The notes beneath the pieces are model-generated. The model made no database searches. It was given only the letters and a program-made list of their open reading frames with translations, and was not told the DNA's origin. DNA of 7,982 nt from Candidatus Bathyarchaeota archaeon (lineage in GTDB: Archaea; Thermoproteota; Bathyarchaeia; Bathyarchaeales; Bathyarchaeaceae), in the NCBI GenBank assembly GCA_014859755.1, contig JACUTO010000065.1, forward strand, positions 1 through 7,982, written 5' to 3'. Positions 1 through 5,371 of the stretch are shown piece by piece. The translations under genes and the position numbers were made by a program. Every line of letters begins with the position of its first letter. The first letter of the stretch is position 1.

Positions 1-365
1 AGCTTCTCCGCAGTTTTCGTCGCTGGAATTCTGAAGACCCTTGCCTTCGTTTCAGGCAAGTGTTTCACCAGGTCTTCATCAACTATTAGCACGCCTTTTT
101 CCTTCAAATCTTTCAGATGCATTTCAACAGCACTTTGGCTCATAGCCACCAAGACATCGCATTTTCTAACCTTTGGAAAACCTATCTCGCTGTCCGAGAT
201 GATGACTTCGCTTTTTGCGGCGCTTCCTCTGGCTTCAGCTCCGTAGCTTTGGGTTTGAACCACACGTTTTCCCTCATAAGCAGCGGCTCTTCCAAGGATT
301 TCTCCGGCTAAAACGACGCCTTGTCCTCCCAACCCGCTGATTCTTACCTCAATTCTTTTTGGCAC
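1..365 (-). CDS. korC: 2-oxoacid:ferredoxin oxidoreductase gamma subunit, partial (3' end outside window)
   Basis: Gamma subunit of a cytoplasmic 2-oxoacid:ferredoxin oxidoreductase, probably the 2-oxoglutarate type. Reading the minus strand from a GTG at 365 gives VPKRIEVRISGLGGQGVVLAG, followed by a stretch with QTQSYGAEARGS. The GxGGQG motif and the Q-SYG-EARG block are hallmarks of the POR/KOR gamma domain. About 121 codons are visible of a family that usually has about 180, and the frame is still open at base 1. The start rests on GGAGG at 375-379, nine bases upstream, and on the fit of the N-terminus. The first 17 bases overlap the 3' end of korB in another frame, which points to translational coupling in one operon with korA and korB. 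Substrate cannot be proved from this subunit. Confidence 0.9.
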   Translation of the reverse strand, partial: MPKRIEVRISGLGGQGVVLAGEILGRAAAYEGKRVVQTQSYGAEARGSAAKSEVIISDSEIGFPKVRKCDVLVAMSQSAVEMHLKDLKEKGVLIVDEDLVKHLPETKARVFRIPATKTAEK

Positions 366-1182
366 CCTTCTCTGCCTCCTTCATGATCTCGTAAAGAGTT
401 TCGGTGACTGTTGGAAATTCTCGATGAACGAATTCTCCCACCACGATTTTTCCTTCCAAGTCTTTTTCAGCCATTTTTCCGGCTTCCTGAAGCGTCACAG
501 AATTTTCCTTGAACCATCGAAGCATGTCCGAGGCTGTTTTGAGTCCAAACCTTCTTCCGAAGGCTGTGGGGCACTGGCTTACGGCTTCGATGAAGGCGAA
601 GCCCTTGGTTGTTATGGCTTTTTTCATGGATTCTTTTAATTGTTCGATGTGGAAGGTTGTCCAGCGGGCTGCGTAACTGGCTCCAGCCGCAACCACTAGG
701 CGAGTTGTGTCGAAGGGACGTTCAACGTTTCCGTAGGGGGTTGTCGTTGTTTTGACTTTTATCGGGGTTGTGGGGGCAACTTGTCCGCCTGTCATTCCGT
801 AGACCATGTTGTTCGCCATGACAACAGCGATGTCGAGGTTTCTTCGGGCAGCGTGAATCAGGTGGCTTAAACCGATTCCTGTGAGGTCTCCGTCTCCGCC
901 GAAGACTACTACGTTTAGGTCTGGACGAATGAGTTTCACGCCGGTGGCGACTGGTATGCTTCTGCCGTGGGGAACGTGGATGGAGTCTGCTTTAAAGTAG
1001 GGGGATGGAATCCATGCCGCGCATCCGATGCCGCTGCAGAAAACGAATTTGCTAAGGTCTTTGTAGCCCAGTTCATGAACGGCCCTGAGGAAACAGCTCA
1101 TGATTGTTAGGTCGCCGCAGCCTGTGCAGAAGGGAAGCGGCAGGTCTCTCATGTATTCTCGGATGGAAAACCTTTCAGTCAA
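349..1182 (-). CDS. korB: 2-oxoacid (probably 2-oxoglutarate):ferredoxin oxidoreductase beta subunit
   Basis: Thiamine-diphosphate-binding beta subunit, which with the alpha subunit decarboxylates a 2-oxoacid, forms the acyl-CoA and passes electrons to ferredoxin. The 277-residue product has PFCTGCGD near residues 17-23, SGIGC near 50-54, the diphosphate/Mg motif GGDGD at 95-99 followed about 25 residues later by NN at 124-125, and SQCP near 202-205. Cys19, Cys22, Cys54 and Cys204 match the positions expected for the [4Fe-4S] cluster of short KOR/POR beta subunits. The start is TTG at 1180-1182, overlapping the korA stop in TTGACTGA; a weak GAGGG lies upstream. The next in-frame methionine, residue 11, is a less likely start. 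The length fits KorB better than the longer PorB of several lineages, so 2-oxoglutarate is the best guess. Confidence 0.92.
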   Translation of the reverse strand: MTERFSIREYMRDLPLPFCTGCGDLTIMSCFLRAVHELGYKDLSKFVFCSGIGCAAWIPSPYFKADSIHVPHGRSIPVATGVKLIRPDLNVVVFGGDGDLTGIGLSHLIHAARRNLDIAVVMANNMVYGMTGGQVAPTTPIKVKTTTTPYGNVERPFDTTRLVVAAGASYAARWTTFHIEQLKESMKKAITTKGFAFIEAVSQCPTAFGRRFGLKTASDMLRWFKENSVTLQEAGKMAEKDLEGKIVVGEFVHREFPTVTETLYEIMKEAEKGAKKN

Positions 1183-2311
1183 CGTTTTTCACATCCCTCA
1201 CGACTTCTGCGAGCAGTTCTTCAGGCGTTATCATTTCTCCGCCACCGATCTTGTTTATGGGAACAACTGGAACCGTGCCGTGAACCGCTCTCTCTACTTC
1301 GTAGAAAATTTGTCCCAGATTCATTTCCGGCACGAAAAGTATTTTGGCGTTTTCAGCCATTGTCTGAACGACGTCTTCGGGGAAGGGCCATATGGTTTTT
1401 AGTCGAAGGAATCCGAGGTTGATTCCCTCCTTTTTCGCTAGGTCAACTGTTTCGTAAACTGCCCGGGAGGTGCATCCGTAGGAAATGACGCCAACTTCGC
1501 AGTTCTTAATGTTGTAGTCCTCGAAGTCTATGATTTTGCTTGCGTTTCTTCTTATTTTTCCCACCAACCTCTCGACCAGTCGTCGGTGCACAGCTGGATC
1601 GGCTGTGTAGCGGATTCCGTATTCGTTGTGGGTTGATCCTGTCACGGCTACGTTGAAGCCTTGGCCTACGAATGGCATCGGCGGGATTTCTTTTGAGCCG
1701 AAGAAGGCATTGTCTGTTGGTTTCGGTTTTTTGCGGTTGACAATTTCTATCTTGCCTGAGGATGGCACGGTGATTGGTTCTCTCATGTGAGCCACGATTT
1801 CGTCGGCTAAGAGTACAACGGGTGTTCGATATTTTTCGGCTAAGTTGAAGGCTTTGATGGTTAGGTCGAACATTTCTTGCACCGAGTTGGGCGATAGAAC
1901 AATGGAGGCATAGTCTCCGTGAGTTCCCCAGCGGGCCTGCATCACGTCTCCTTGACCGCATTTAGTGGCTTGACCAGTGCTTGGACCAACTCTCTGGACG
2001 TTTACGATTACGCACGGAGTTTCGGTCATGAAAGCGTAGCCTATGTTTTCCTGCATGAGGCTGAAGCCGGGGCCTGAGGTGGCAGTCATGGCTTTGGCTC
2101 CTGCCCAGCTTGCTCCTATGACCGCGCCTAGGGAGGCTAGTTCGTCTTCCATTTGGATGGCTATGCCGCCTTCTTGGGGTAGTCTCAGGGCTAGGTGTTC
2201 GGCGATTTCGCTGGAAGGTGTTATCGGGTATCCGGCGAAGAATCTGCACCCGGCTGTTATGGCTGCTTCTGCGCATGCTTTGTTTCCTTGCCAGAAATGG
2301 ATTTTTGTCAA
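1175..2311 (-). CDS. korA: 2-oxoacid (probably 2-oxoglutarate):ferredoxin oxidoreductase alpha subunit
   Basis: Alpha subunit of the ferredoxin-linked 2-oxoacid oxidoreductase. From the chosen start, 378 residues contain GYPITPSSE (27-35), MEDE around 54-57, SGPG near 79-82, and VGPSTGQATK followed by QARWGTHGDY, all in the order expected for the pyrimidine-binding domain of KorA. Domain II follows, with ISYGCTSRA and LRLKTIWPFP near the C-terminus. The frame stays open to a TTG at 2350, but a second TTG at 2309-2311 is preferred. It follows AAGGAG at 2322-2327 by ten bases and gives MTKIHFWQGNKACAEAA, the usual family N-terminus; the longer form would add 13 unconserved basic residues. It is the first gene of the korABC operon and overlaps korB by eight bases. 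The PITPSSE motif and gene order favour 2-oxoglutarate over pyruvate, but substrate is inferred. Confidence 0.92.
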   Translation of the reverse strand: MTKIHFWQGNKACAEAAITAGCRFFAGYPITPSSEIAEHLALRLPQEGGIAIQMEDELASLGAVIGASWAGAKAMTATSGPGFSLMQENIGYAFMTETPCVIVNVQRVGPSTGQATKCGQGDVMQARWGTHGDYASIVLSPNSVQEMFDLTIKAFNLAEKYRTPVVLLADEIVAHMREPITVPSSGKIEIVNRKKPKPTDNAFFGSKEIPPMPFVGQGFNVAVTGSTHNEYGIRYTADPAVHRRLVERLVGKIRRNASKIIDFEDYNIKNCEVGVISYGCTSRAVYETVDLAKKEGINLGFLRLKTIWPFPEDVVQTMAENAKILFVPEMNLGQIFYEVERAVHGTVPVVPINKIGGGEMITPEELLAEVVRDVKNVD

Positions 2312-2321
2312 ATTTTGTTGG

Positions 2322-2327
2322 CTCCTT
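2322..2327 (-). promoter_or_regulatory. korA ribosome binding site
   Basis: The minus strand reads AAGGAG, ten bases before the TTG at 2311. It lies inside the longer frame that starts at 2350, so it argues for the shorter KorA start. Confidence 0.55.
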
Positions 2328-2358
2328 TGTTTGAGTTTACTCTTAAACAAGGTAATAT

Positions 2359-2380
2359 GTGTTAAGTGTTAAACTTATTC
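2359..2380 (-). promoter_or_regulatory. Candidate korABC promoter with tandem heptamer
   Basis: On the minus strand, GAATAAGTTTAACA (2380-2367) resembles a BRE plus TATA element and would place the transcript start near 2345, about 35 bases before the preferred TTG. It is merged with two head-to-tail copies of TTAACAC (2372-2366 and 2365-2359) that could be a regulator site. An imperfect small dyad, GTTTA-4 bases-TAAAC, lies at 2335-2348 in the leader. The TATA assignment rests on position and AT-richness only. Confidence 0.33.
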
Positions 2381-2490
2381 TTCTCCCGAAAGTCTACCTT
2401 GAGCATGACCTATTTGGATTCTAATAGCAACAGAATGTTGAAATCAATGTTTTTTCGGAAAACGACTCGCTAAAGTGGGGAGGGGGCTTC

Positions 2491-2495
2491 AAAAA
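2491..2495 (-). terminator. Possible tRNA terminator T-tract
   Basis: The minus strand has a run of five T about 28 bases past the encoded CCA of the tRNA gene, of the kind that ends archaeal transcripts. No strong hairpin is needed or seen. The rest of 2351-2522 holds no gene I can support; a small CAACA-GAA-TGTTG hairpin lies at 2428-2440, and six T follow on the plus strand at 2450-2455. Confidence 0.3.
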
Positions 2496-2522
2496 CCATT
2501 GTATGCTGAGGGTAGAAAGAGT

Positions 2523-2630
2523 TGGCGCCGCCGGATTCGCCAGACGAGACACATGTTCACCGTCTTCGGACTCGGACCGTCGACCCACGGGTTAACAGCC
2601 CGTTGCTCTACCTAACTGAGCTACGGCGGC
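2523..2630 (-). tRNA. tRNA-Asn (GTT) with a 31-base intron in the T-arm; CCA encoded
   Basis: Transfer RNA for asparagine. On the minus strand the acceptor GCCGCCG (2630-2624) pairs fully with CGGCGGC (2533-2527), followed by discriminator G and an encoded CCA (2525-2523). The D-arm is GCTC/GAGC with a nine-base loop. The anticodon arm is ACGGG-CTGTTAA-CCCGT with anticodon GTT, and the variable loop is five bases. The T-stem GACGG and loop TCCGAGT are followed only by CCG; the missing TC comes 31 bases later, next to the acceptor. Removing 2536-2566 restores a perfect five-pair T-stem and a 77-base mature tRNA including CCA (73-numbering with one extra D-loop base). Position 55 is C instead of the near-universal U. 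The anticodon loop is uninterrupted, so the intron is non-canonical. A degenerate pseudo-tRNA is less likely because all other arms are intact. Confidence 0.88.
2536..2566 (-). other. Proposed archaeal tRNA intron (between positions 63 and 64)
   Basis: The 31 bases absent from the cloverleaf fit a relaxed bulge-helix-bulge. The inner helix is AGACG with CGTCT (five pairs). The 5' bulge is CG^A and the 3' bulge AA^T, each cut after the second base, exactly the cuts that restore the T-stem. The central helix would pair G59, U60 and C61 with GGC of the intron (one G-U), with A58 opposite G as a mismatch. The outer helix is weak, as is common for introns outside the anticodon loop. The junction is unique: moving it one base either way breaks the T-stem. 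Confidence 0.7.
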
Positions 2631-2676
2631 TCGATCGACAGCTTCAGCGGCGCCGTTTAATCTGAGAACTCCTAGC

Positions 2677-2686
2677 AATATTTAAG
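2677..2686 (-). promoter_or_regulatory. Candidate tRNA-Asn promoter (TATA box)
   Basis: The minus strand reads CTTAAATATT. It would set the transcript start near 2656 and give a 5' leader of about 25 bases to be removed by RNase P. The element lies back-to-back with the plus-strand promoter of the MIP18-type gene. Confidence 0.5.
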
Positions 2687-2720
2687 TTTAATCGAGCTGA
2701 AAACATGCACAGCCCTACCC

Positions 2721-2728
2721 TTTTATTA
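2721..2728 (+). promoter_or_regulatory. Candidate promoter of the MIP18/DUF59 gene
   Basis: TTTTATTA, preceded by a C-rich segment, lies about 55-65 bases before the start codon. It predicts a transcript start near 2750 and a leader of about 35 bases. Confidence 0.45.
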
Positions 2729-2786
2729 AGAGGAAAAAGCATTTTCTACGTAGTTTACGAATGAAATATCTGAATAGGTGGGAAGG

Positions 2787-3074
2787 TTGACAGACCTAGA
2801 GAAGAAAGTGCGAGAAGAAGTTGAGAGAGTGGTAGATCCGGAAACAGGGTTAACTTTTGGCCAAATGAAAATGATCACCGACGTGAAAGAACAAAAACCT
2901 GGGGTGGTGAAAGTCGATTTTGTGCCCTCAAGCCCCTTTTGCCCGATTGCCTTCAAACTCGCCTCCGACATCAAAAAAGCGGCTGAGAAAGTGAAGGGAA
3001 TCAAAAAGGCTCTGGTCTACTGCCACGGCCACAACATGGAAGAAGAAATCAACAGAATGATCAACAAACCATAG
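2787..3074 (+). CDS. MIP18/DUF59 family protein (iron-sulfur cluster assembly type)
   Basis: Small cytoplasmic protein of the MIP18 (formerly DUF59) family, relatives of which act in Fe-S cluster assembly or delivery. From TTG at 2787 it has 95 residues, typical of single-domain members. The sequence has VVDPETG (15-21), then the core VDFVPSSPFCP with the conserved Cys52, a helix with IKKAAEKVKG, and a C-terminal segment YCHGHNMEEEINRMIN that contains a second Cys79. AGGTGG at 2776-2781 sits five bases before this TTG and favours it; a GTG at 2778 in the same frame, adding three residues, is the alternative. It has its own promoter, divergent from the tRNA gene. The MoaD-like gene follows 96 bases later in the same direction. 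The client protein cannot be told from sequence. Confidence 0.85.
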   Translation: MTDLEKKVREEVERVVDPETGLTFGQMKMITDVKEQKPGVVKVDFVPSSPFCPIAFKLASDIKKAAEKVKGIKKALVYCHGHNMEEEINRMINKP

Positions 3075-3116
3075 CCTCGTCAAAACTCCCTCTAAAGCAA
3101 ACTACAACATAGAATA

Positions 3117-3126
3117 GGATAAATTC
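3117..3126 (+). promoter_or_regulatory. Candidate promoter of the MoaD-like gene
   Basis: GGATAAATTC lies in the AT-rich gap after the MIP18-type gene. It predicts a start near 3146 and a leader of about 25 bases containing GGGGGA at 3158-3163. Readthrough from the gene upstream is also possible. Confidence 0.3.
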
Positions 3127-3170
3127 TGCCCCGCAAATTAACATAATAGCCAACAATGGGGGAAGCCTAA

Positions 3171-3455
3171 ATGAAAATCAAAGTGAGGTTTTTTACATCT
3201 CTCAGAGAAATAACTGGCAAGAAAGAAGATGAAATACAATCACCGAGCATTTTCACCGTCGAGGAACTGTTGGCTCATCTCTCAAAGAAATATGGCAGAG
3301 AATTCACGGAATATCTGTATGATGAGAAGGGAAAAGTGCGAACGTATATCCAGATACTCATAAACGGCAGGGGCATTAAAGCATTGCAGGGATTTGAAAC
3401 AAAGCTAAAAGAAGGAGACACAGTCGCAATCTTTCCTCCGGTAGGCGGAGGCTAA
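3171..3455 (+). CDS. MoaD/ThiS-family ubiquitin-like sulfur-carrier protein
   Basis: Beta-grasp protein of the MoaD/ThiS/SAMP type. In this family an E1-like enzyme adenylates the C-terminal glycine, which then carries sulfur as thiocarboxylate (molybdopterin, thiamine or tRNA thiolation) or is conjugated to proteins. The 94-residue product starts MKIKVRFFTSLREITGKKE, a typical first beta-hairpin. It has a helix VEELLAHLSKKYG, then ILINGRGI, EGDTVAIFPPV and a terminal GGG. The ATG at 3171 follows GGGGGA by seven bases. The exposed di-glycine end is intact, so the protein looks functional. No MoaE, MoeB/ThiF or other molybdopterin gene lies in the window, so it could serve molybdopterin synthesis or be a SAMP-like modifier. 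It converges on the next gene with five bases between stop codons. Confidence 0.85.
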   Translation: MKIKVRFFTSLREITGKKEDEIQSPSIFTVEELLAHLSKKYGREFTEYLYDEKGKVRTYIQILINGRGIKALQGFETKLKEGDTVAIFPPVGGG

Positions 3456-3460
3456 AATCT

Positions 3461-4747
3461 TCACATAACTTCAGTTTCCAGATACGTTGGAAAGGCTTTA
3501 ACCACCCGAACCTTCAAAAATTTCCCGAGTAAAAACTCGTCAGCTTTCGTCACCATTGGTTTATAGGCGAAGTTTCTTCCGACCCAAGACTTTCCTTTCC
3601 CTTTTTCGTCAAAGATCACAGTTCCTTCCCAGTTTATCCAAGCCTTGTTTTTCTCGAGTGAAATTCTTCTCGACAACTCTGCCATCTTTTTGCTCCTCCT
3701 TTTCACTTCTTGAGGGGAAAGAAGCATCATTTTTTTCGCAGGCGTATGAGGTCTTGGAAAGAACTTCGAGATATTAACGACGTCAGGCTGGATCTCCTTA
3801 ATGAGTTTCATTGTCTGCTCGAAAGCCTCTCTGCTTTCGCCTGGAAAGCCGCAGATAACATCCGTTGCAACGGTTATTCTTGGAATTTCTTTTCTGAAAG
3901 CGTAGATGATGCTTTTGAAGTCGTCTACGGCGTAGAAACGGTTCATAAGCCTTAAGACTTCATCGTCTCCGCTTTGAACAGGTAAATGCAAAAACTTGAA
4001 AATCTTCTCATCTTTATAGGCTTCGATTAGGTCGTCTAGTATTTCCAGCGCTTGGTTAGGAGTCATCATTCCGACCCGAACGAAGAATCTTCCCTCAATT
4101 TCGCAGATTCGCCTCATCAAATCCGCGAGATTGGTTGTGATATCCTTCCCGTAACAAGCCGTATCTTGGGAAGTCAACCATATTTCTTTAGCCCCAGAAG
4201 CTAGGTCGTGTTTCACCCTTTCAACTATTTCATTGACTGAATAGCTTCTTAAACGCCCTCTGGCAAAGAGAACACAACAGTAAGAGCACGCTCCTAAACA
4301 ACCGTAATTGATGGGGATGATGCCTGTGACGCTGTTTATGGGAACTTTGGGAAGACTAAGACTCGGTTTGGAATCCCTCACCAACGCAACAACTTTTTCT
4401 CCATGATCAACTCGGCGTACAACTTCAACAATTTTGGCGCCGGGAGCTGGACCCACCACACCGTCAAAGTCAACCTCAGCTCTTAATCTTTCAAAGTTTA
4501 TCAGAGGCAGACAGCCGGTTACGATAAGTCGCTTGCCTCTAGGAGCCTTTCTTAGGATGTCTACCATTCGGTTTTCCGTAGGAGATTTCACCGCACATGT
4601 ATTGTAGATCAAGATGTCTGCGTTGTGAGTTTCTTCAACGACGTCAAAACCGGCCTTTGACAGGCATCCAGCAATGACTTCTCCGTCCGCGAGATTTGTT
4701 GGACAACCAAAGCTTTTAACGTAAACTAGCCTAGGTTTTTCAGTCAT
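3461..4747 (-). CDS. tRNA (N6-threonylcarbamoyladenosine-37-C2) methylthiotransferase, MiaB/CDKAL1-like radical SAM enzyme
   Basis: Radical-SAM methylthiotransferase of the archaeal/eukaryotic MtaB (CDKAL1) type, expected to turn t6A37 into ms2t6A37 in tRNAs that read ANN codons. Of 428 residues, the first part is the UPF0004 domain with Cys15 (FGCPTN), Cys51 (NTCAVK) and Cys79 (VTGCLP), ligands of the auxiliary [4Fe-4S] cluster. The radical-SAM CxxxCxxC is Cys150-Cys154-Cys157 in YGCLGACSYCC. Family blocks HLPVQSG (254-260) and DVICGFPGE (296-304) follow, and the C-terminal 60 residues fit a TRAM RNA-binding domain. ATG at 4745-4747 is preceded by GGCGGA. Three-cysteine N-domain, order and length all match the family. 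MiaB proper is less likely because the proteins of archaea belong to the t6A branch. The tRNA-Asn in this window, which reads AAY, is a plausible substrate. Confidence 0.9.
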   Translation of the reverse strand: MTEKPRLVYVKSFGCPTNLADGEVIAGCLSKAGFDVVEETHNADILIYNTCAVKSPTENRMVDILRKAPRGKRLIVTGCLPLINFERLRAEVDFDGVVGPAPGAKIVEVVRRVDHGEKVVALVRDSKPSLSLPKVPINSVTGIIPINYGCLGACSYCCVLFARGRLRSYSVNEIVERVKHDLASGAKEIWLTSQDTACYGKDITTNLADLMRRICEIEGRFFVRVGMMTPNQALEILDDLIEAYKDEKIFKFLHLPVQSGDDEVLRLMNRFYAVDDFKSIIYAFRKEIPRITVATDVICGFPGESREAFEQTMKLIKEIQPDVVNISKFFPRPHTPAKKMMLLSPQEVKRRSKKMAELSRRISLEKNKAWINWEGTVIFDEKGKGKSWVGRNFAYKPMVTKADEFLLGKFLKVRVVKAFPTYLETEVM

Positions 4748-4820
4748 TAAGTTTCCGCCCAGTTGCTCACAGTCGCTATTACATCTTTAGAAGGCCATAC
4801 ATGGAAGTAGTGGAGTTTTA

Positions 4821-4830
4821 ATTATATAAG
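4821..4830 (-). promoter_or_regulatory. Candidate promoter of the methylthiotransferase gene
   Basis: The minus strand reads CTTATATAAT, a strong TATA match. It places transcription near 4798 with a leader of about 50 bases before the ATG at 4747. It is one side of the 274-base divergent region 4748-5021, in which I see no gene. Confidence 0.5.
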
Positions 4831-4957
4831 AGAAACATAAAGATTCCGTAAAGCTGTTCTTTTACATGAAATAGCAATGATCTAAAGAAATGAAAGAGAA
4901 AATTTTATTAACTCAAGTCCCTTCATATTTTAATCATATTTATTTCTTAGTACACAC

Positions 4958-4967
4958 CTATATAACC
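4958..4967 (+). promoter_or_regulatory. Candidate promoter of the RHH regulator gene
   Basis: CTATATAACC, a good archaeal TATA match, predicts a transcript start near 4988 and a leader of about 34 bases. It lies inside the open frame that extends back to 4890, one reason for rejecting the longer start of the regulator. Confidence 0.5.
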
Positions 4968-5009
4968 TCAAACAGGGTCTTGTTTGTTTTTGCGCACAAT
5001 TGTTTTGCA

Positions 5010-5014
5010 GGAGG
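5010..5014 (+). promoter_or_regulatory. RHH gene ribosome binding site
   Basis: GGAGG lies seven bases before the ATG at 5022. It decides the start of the 52-residue regulator against the upstream in-frame ATG codons at 4890 and 5016. Confidence 0.65.
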
Positions 5015-5021
5015 GATGCGA

Positions 5022-5180
5022 ATGAAACTAATTACGCTCTATCTACCTGAGCCGTACATTCGGGCTCTAGATCAGTTGGTGAACGAGAAGAGAATTTATC
5101 CGAATAGGGCAGAGGCTATTCGGATTGCGGTTCGAGATCTCCTCAACGTAGAGGCTTGGGGAAGAGAAAGCAATGGTTAG
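5022..5180 (+). CDS. Short ribbon-helix-helix (CopG/Arc family) DNA-binding protein, CdrS-like
   Basis: Small transcription factor of the RHH fold, which binds DNA as a dimer through an N-terminal beta-strand. The 52 residues begin MKLITLYLPEPYIRALDQLV, giving the strand and first helix. The turn YPNRAEAIRIAVRDLL then gives the second helix with the N-R-EAIR-A-R-L pattern shared by archaeal short RHH proteins such as CdrS, the haloarchaeal cell-division regulator. The frame is open back to 4890, but the extra 44 residues are hydrophobic, unconserved-looking and cover the TATA box; GGAGG at 5010-5014 and the family N-terminus select 5022. The last eight bases overlap the next ORF (ATGGTTAG), suggesting coupling. 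Its targets are unknown; autoregulation is common in the family. An antitoxin role is possible, but no toxin-like partner is seen. Confidence 0.82.
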   Translation: MKLITLYLPEPYIRALDQLVNEKRIYPNRAEAIRIAVRDLLNVEAWGRESNG

Positions 5181-5361
5181 GCAGGTGGATAAAGTTTTGG
5201 AGGTTACACGTCCGGAGGTAGTTCCTAAAGTGTCGCATGAGGCACCTAAAGCTGTTCCCGAGACCTTAGTGCTAAGTCTCTTTGACATAGACCCCTACAT
5301 AGAACCAGAAAGACCGATACACATTGACCTAGACCTAGACCAACTTGAAGACGAAGAGTAG
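5173..5361 (+). CDS. Small acidic protein of unknown function, coupled to the RHH gene
   Basis: I do not recognise this family. The 62-residue product has a first third with mixed charge (MVRQVDKVLEVTRPE), a proline-containing middle (VVPKVSHEAPKAVPE), a hydrophobic patch LVLSLFDIDPYIEPE and a very acidic end HIDLDLDQLEDEE. No membrane segment, signal peptide or cysteine is present. The ATG overlaps the RHH stop by eight bases in the +1 frame, so it is either translated by coupling or is a C-terminal tail that belonged to the RHH protein and was separated by a frameshift. It looks largely disordered, with an acidic short linear motif that could bind a partner. T-rich sequence at 5364-5397 may end the transcript. 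Coding status rests on the tight overlap and the length of the open frame. Confidence 0.6.
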   Translation: MVRQVDKVLEVTRPEVVPKVSHEAPKAVPETLVLSLFDIDPYIEPERPIHIDLDLDQLEDEE

Positions 5362-5371
5362 CCTTTTCCGT

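Noticed and set aside
117..639. Plus-strand frames at 117-311 and 424-639
   Set aside because: They lie antisense to korC and korB, whose conserved motifs are read on the minus strand.
2312..2350. Longer KorA start at TTG 2350
   Set aside because: It adds 13 basic unconserved residues and contains the AAGGAG ribosome site that serves TTG 2311.
1506..2372. Long frames on both strands inside korA (for example 1506-1961, 1962-2276 minus and 2043-2372 plus)
   Set aside because: They are frame shadows: arginine- or proline-rich, without family motifs, and fully inside the well-supported korA gene.
2726..3004. Minus-strand 92-codon frame opposite the MIP18 gene
   Set aside because: It is serine/phenylalanine-rich, with the composition of an antisense shadow; the plus-strand DUF59 motifs are clear.
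4890..5021. N-terminal extension of the RHH ORF back to an ATG at 4890
   Set aside because: It would add 44 hydrophobic residues unlike the family, covers a good TATA box at 4958-4967, and lacks a ribosome site, while GGAGG at 5010-5014 serves the ATG at 5022.
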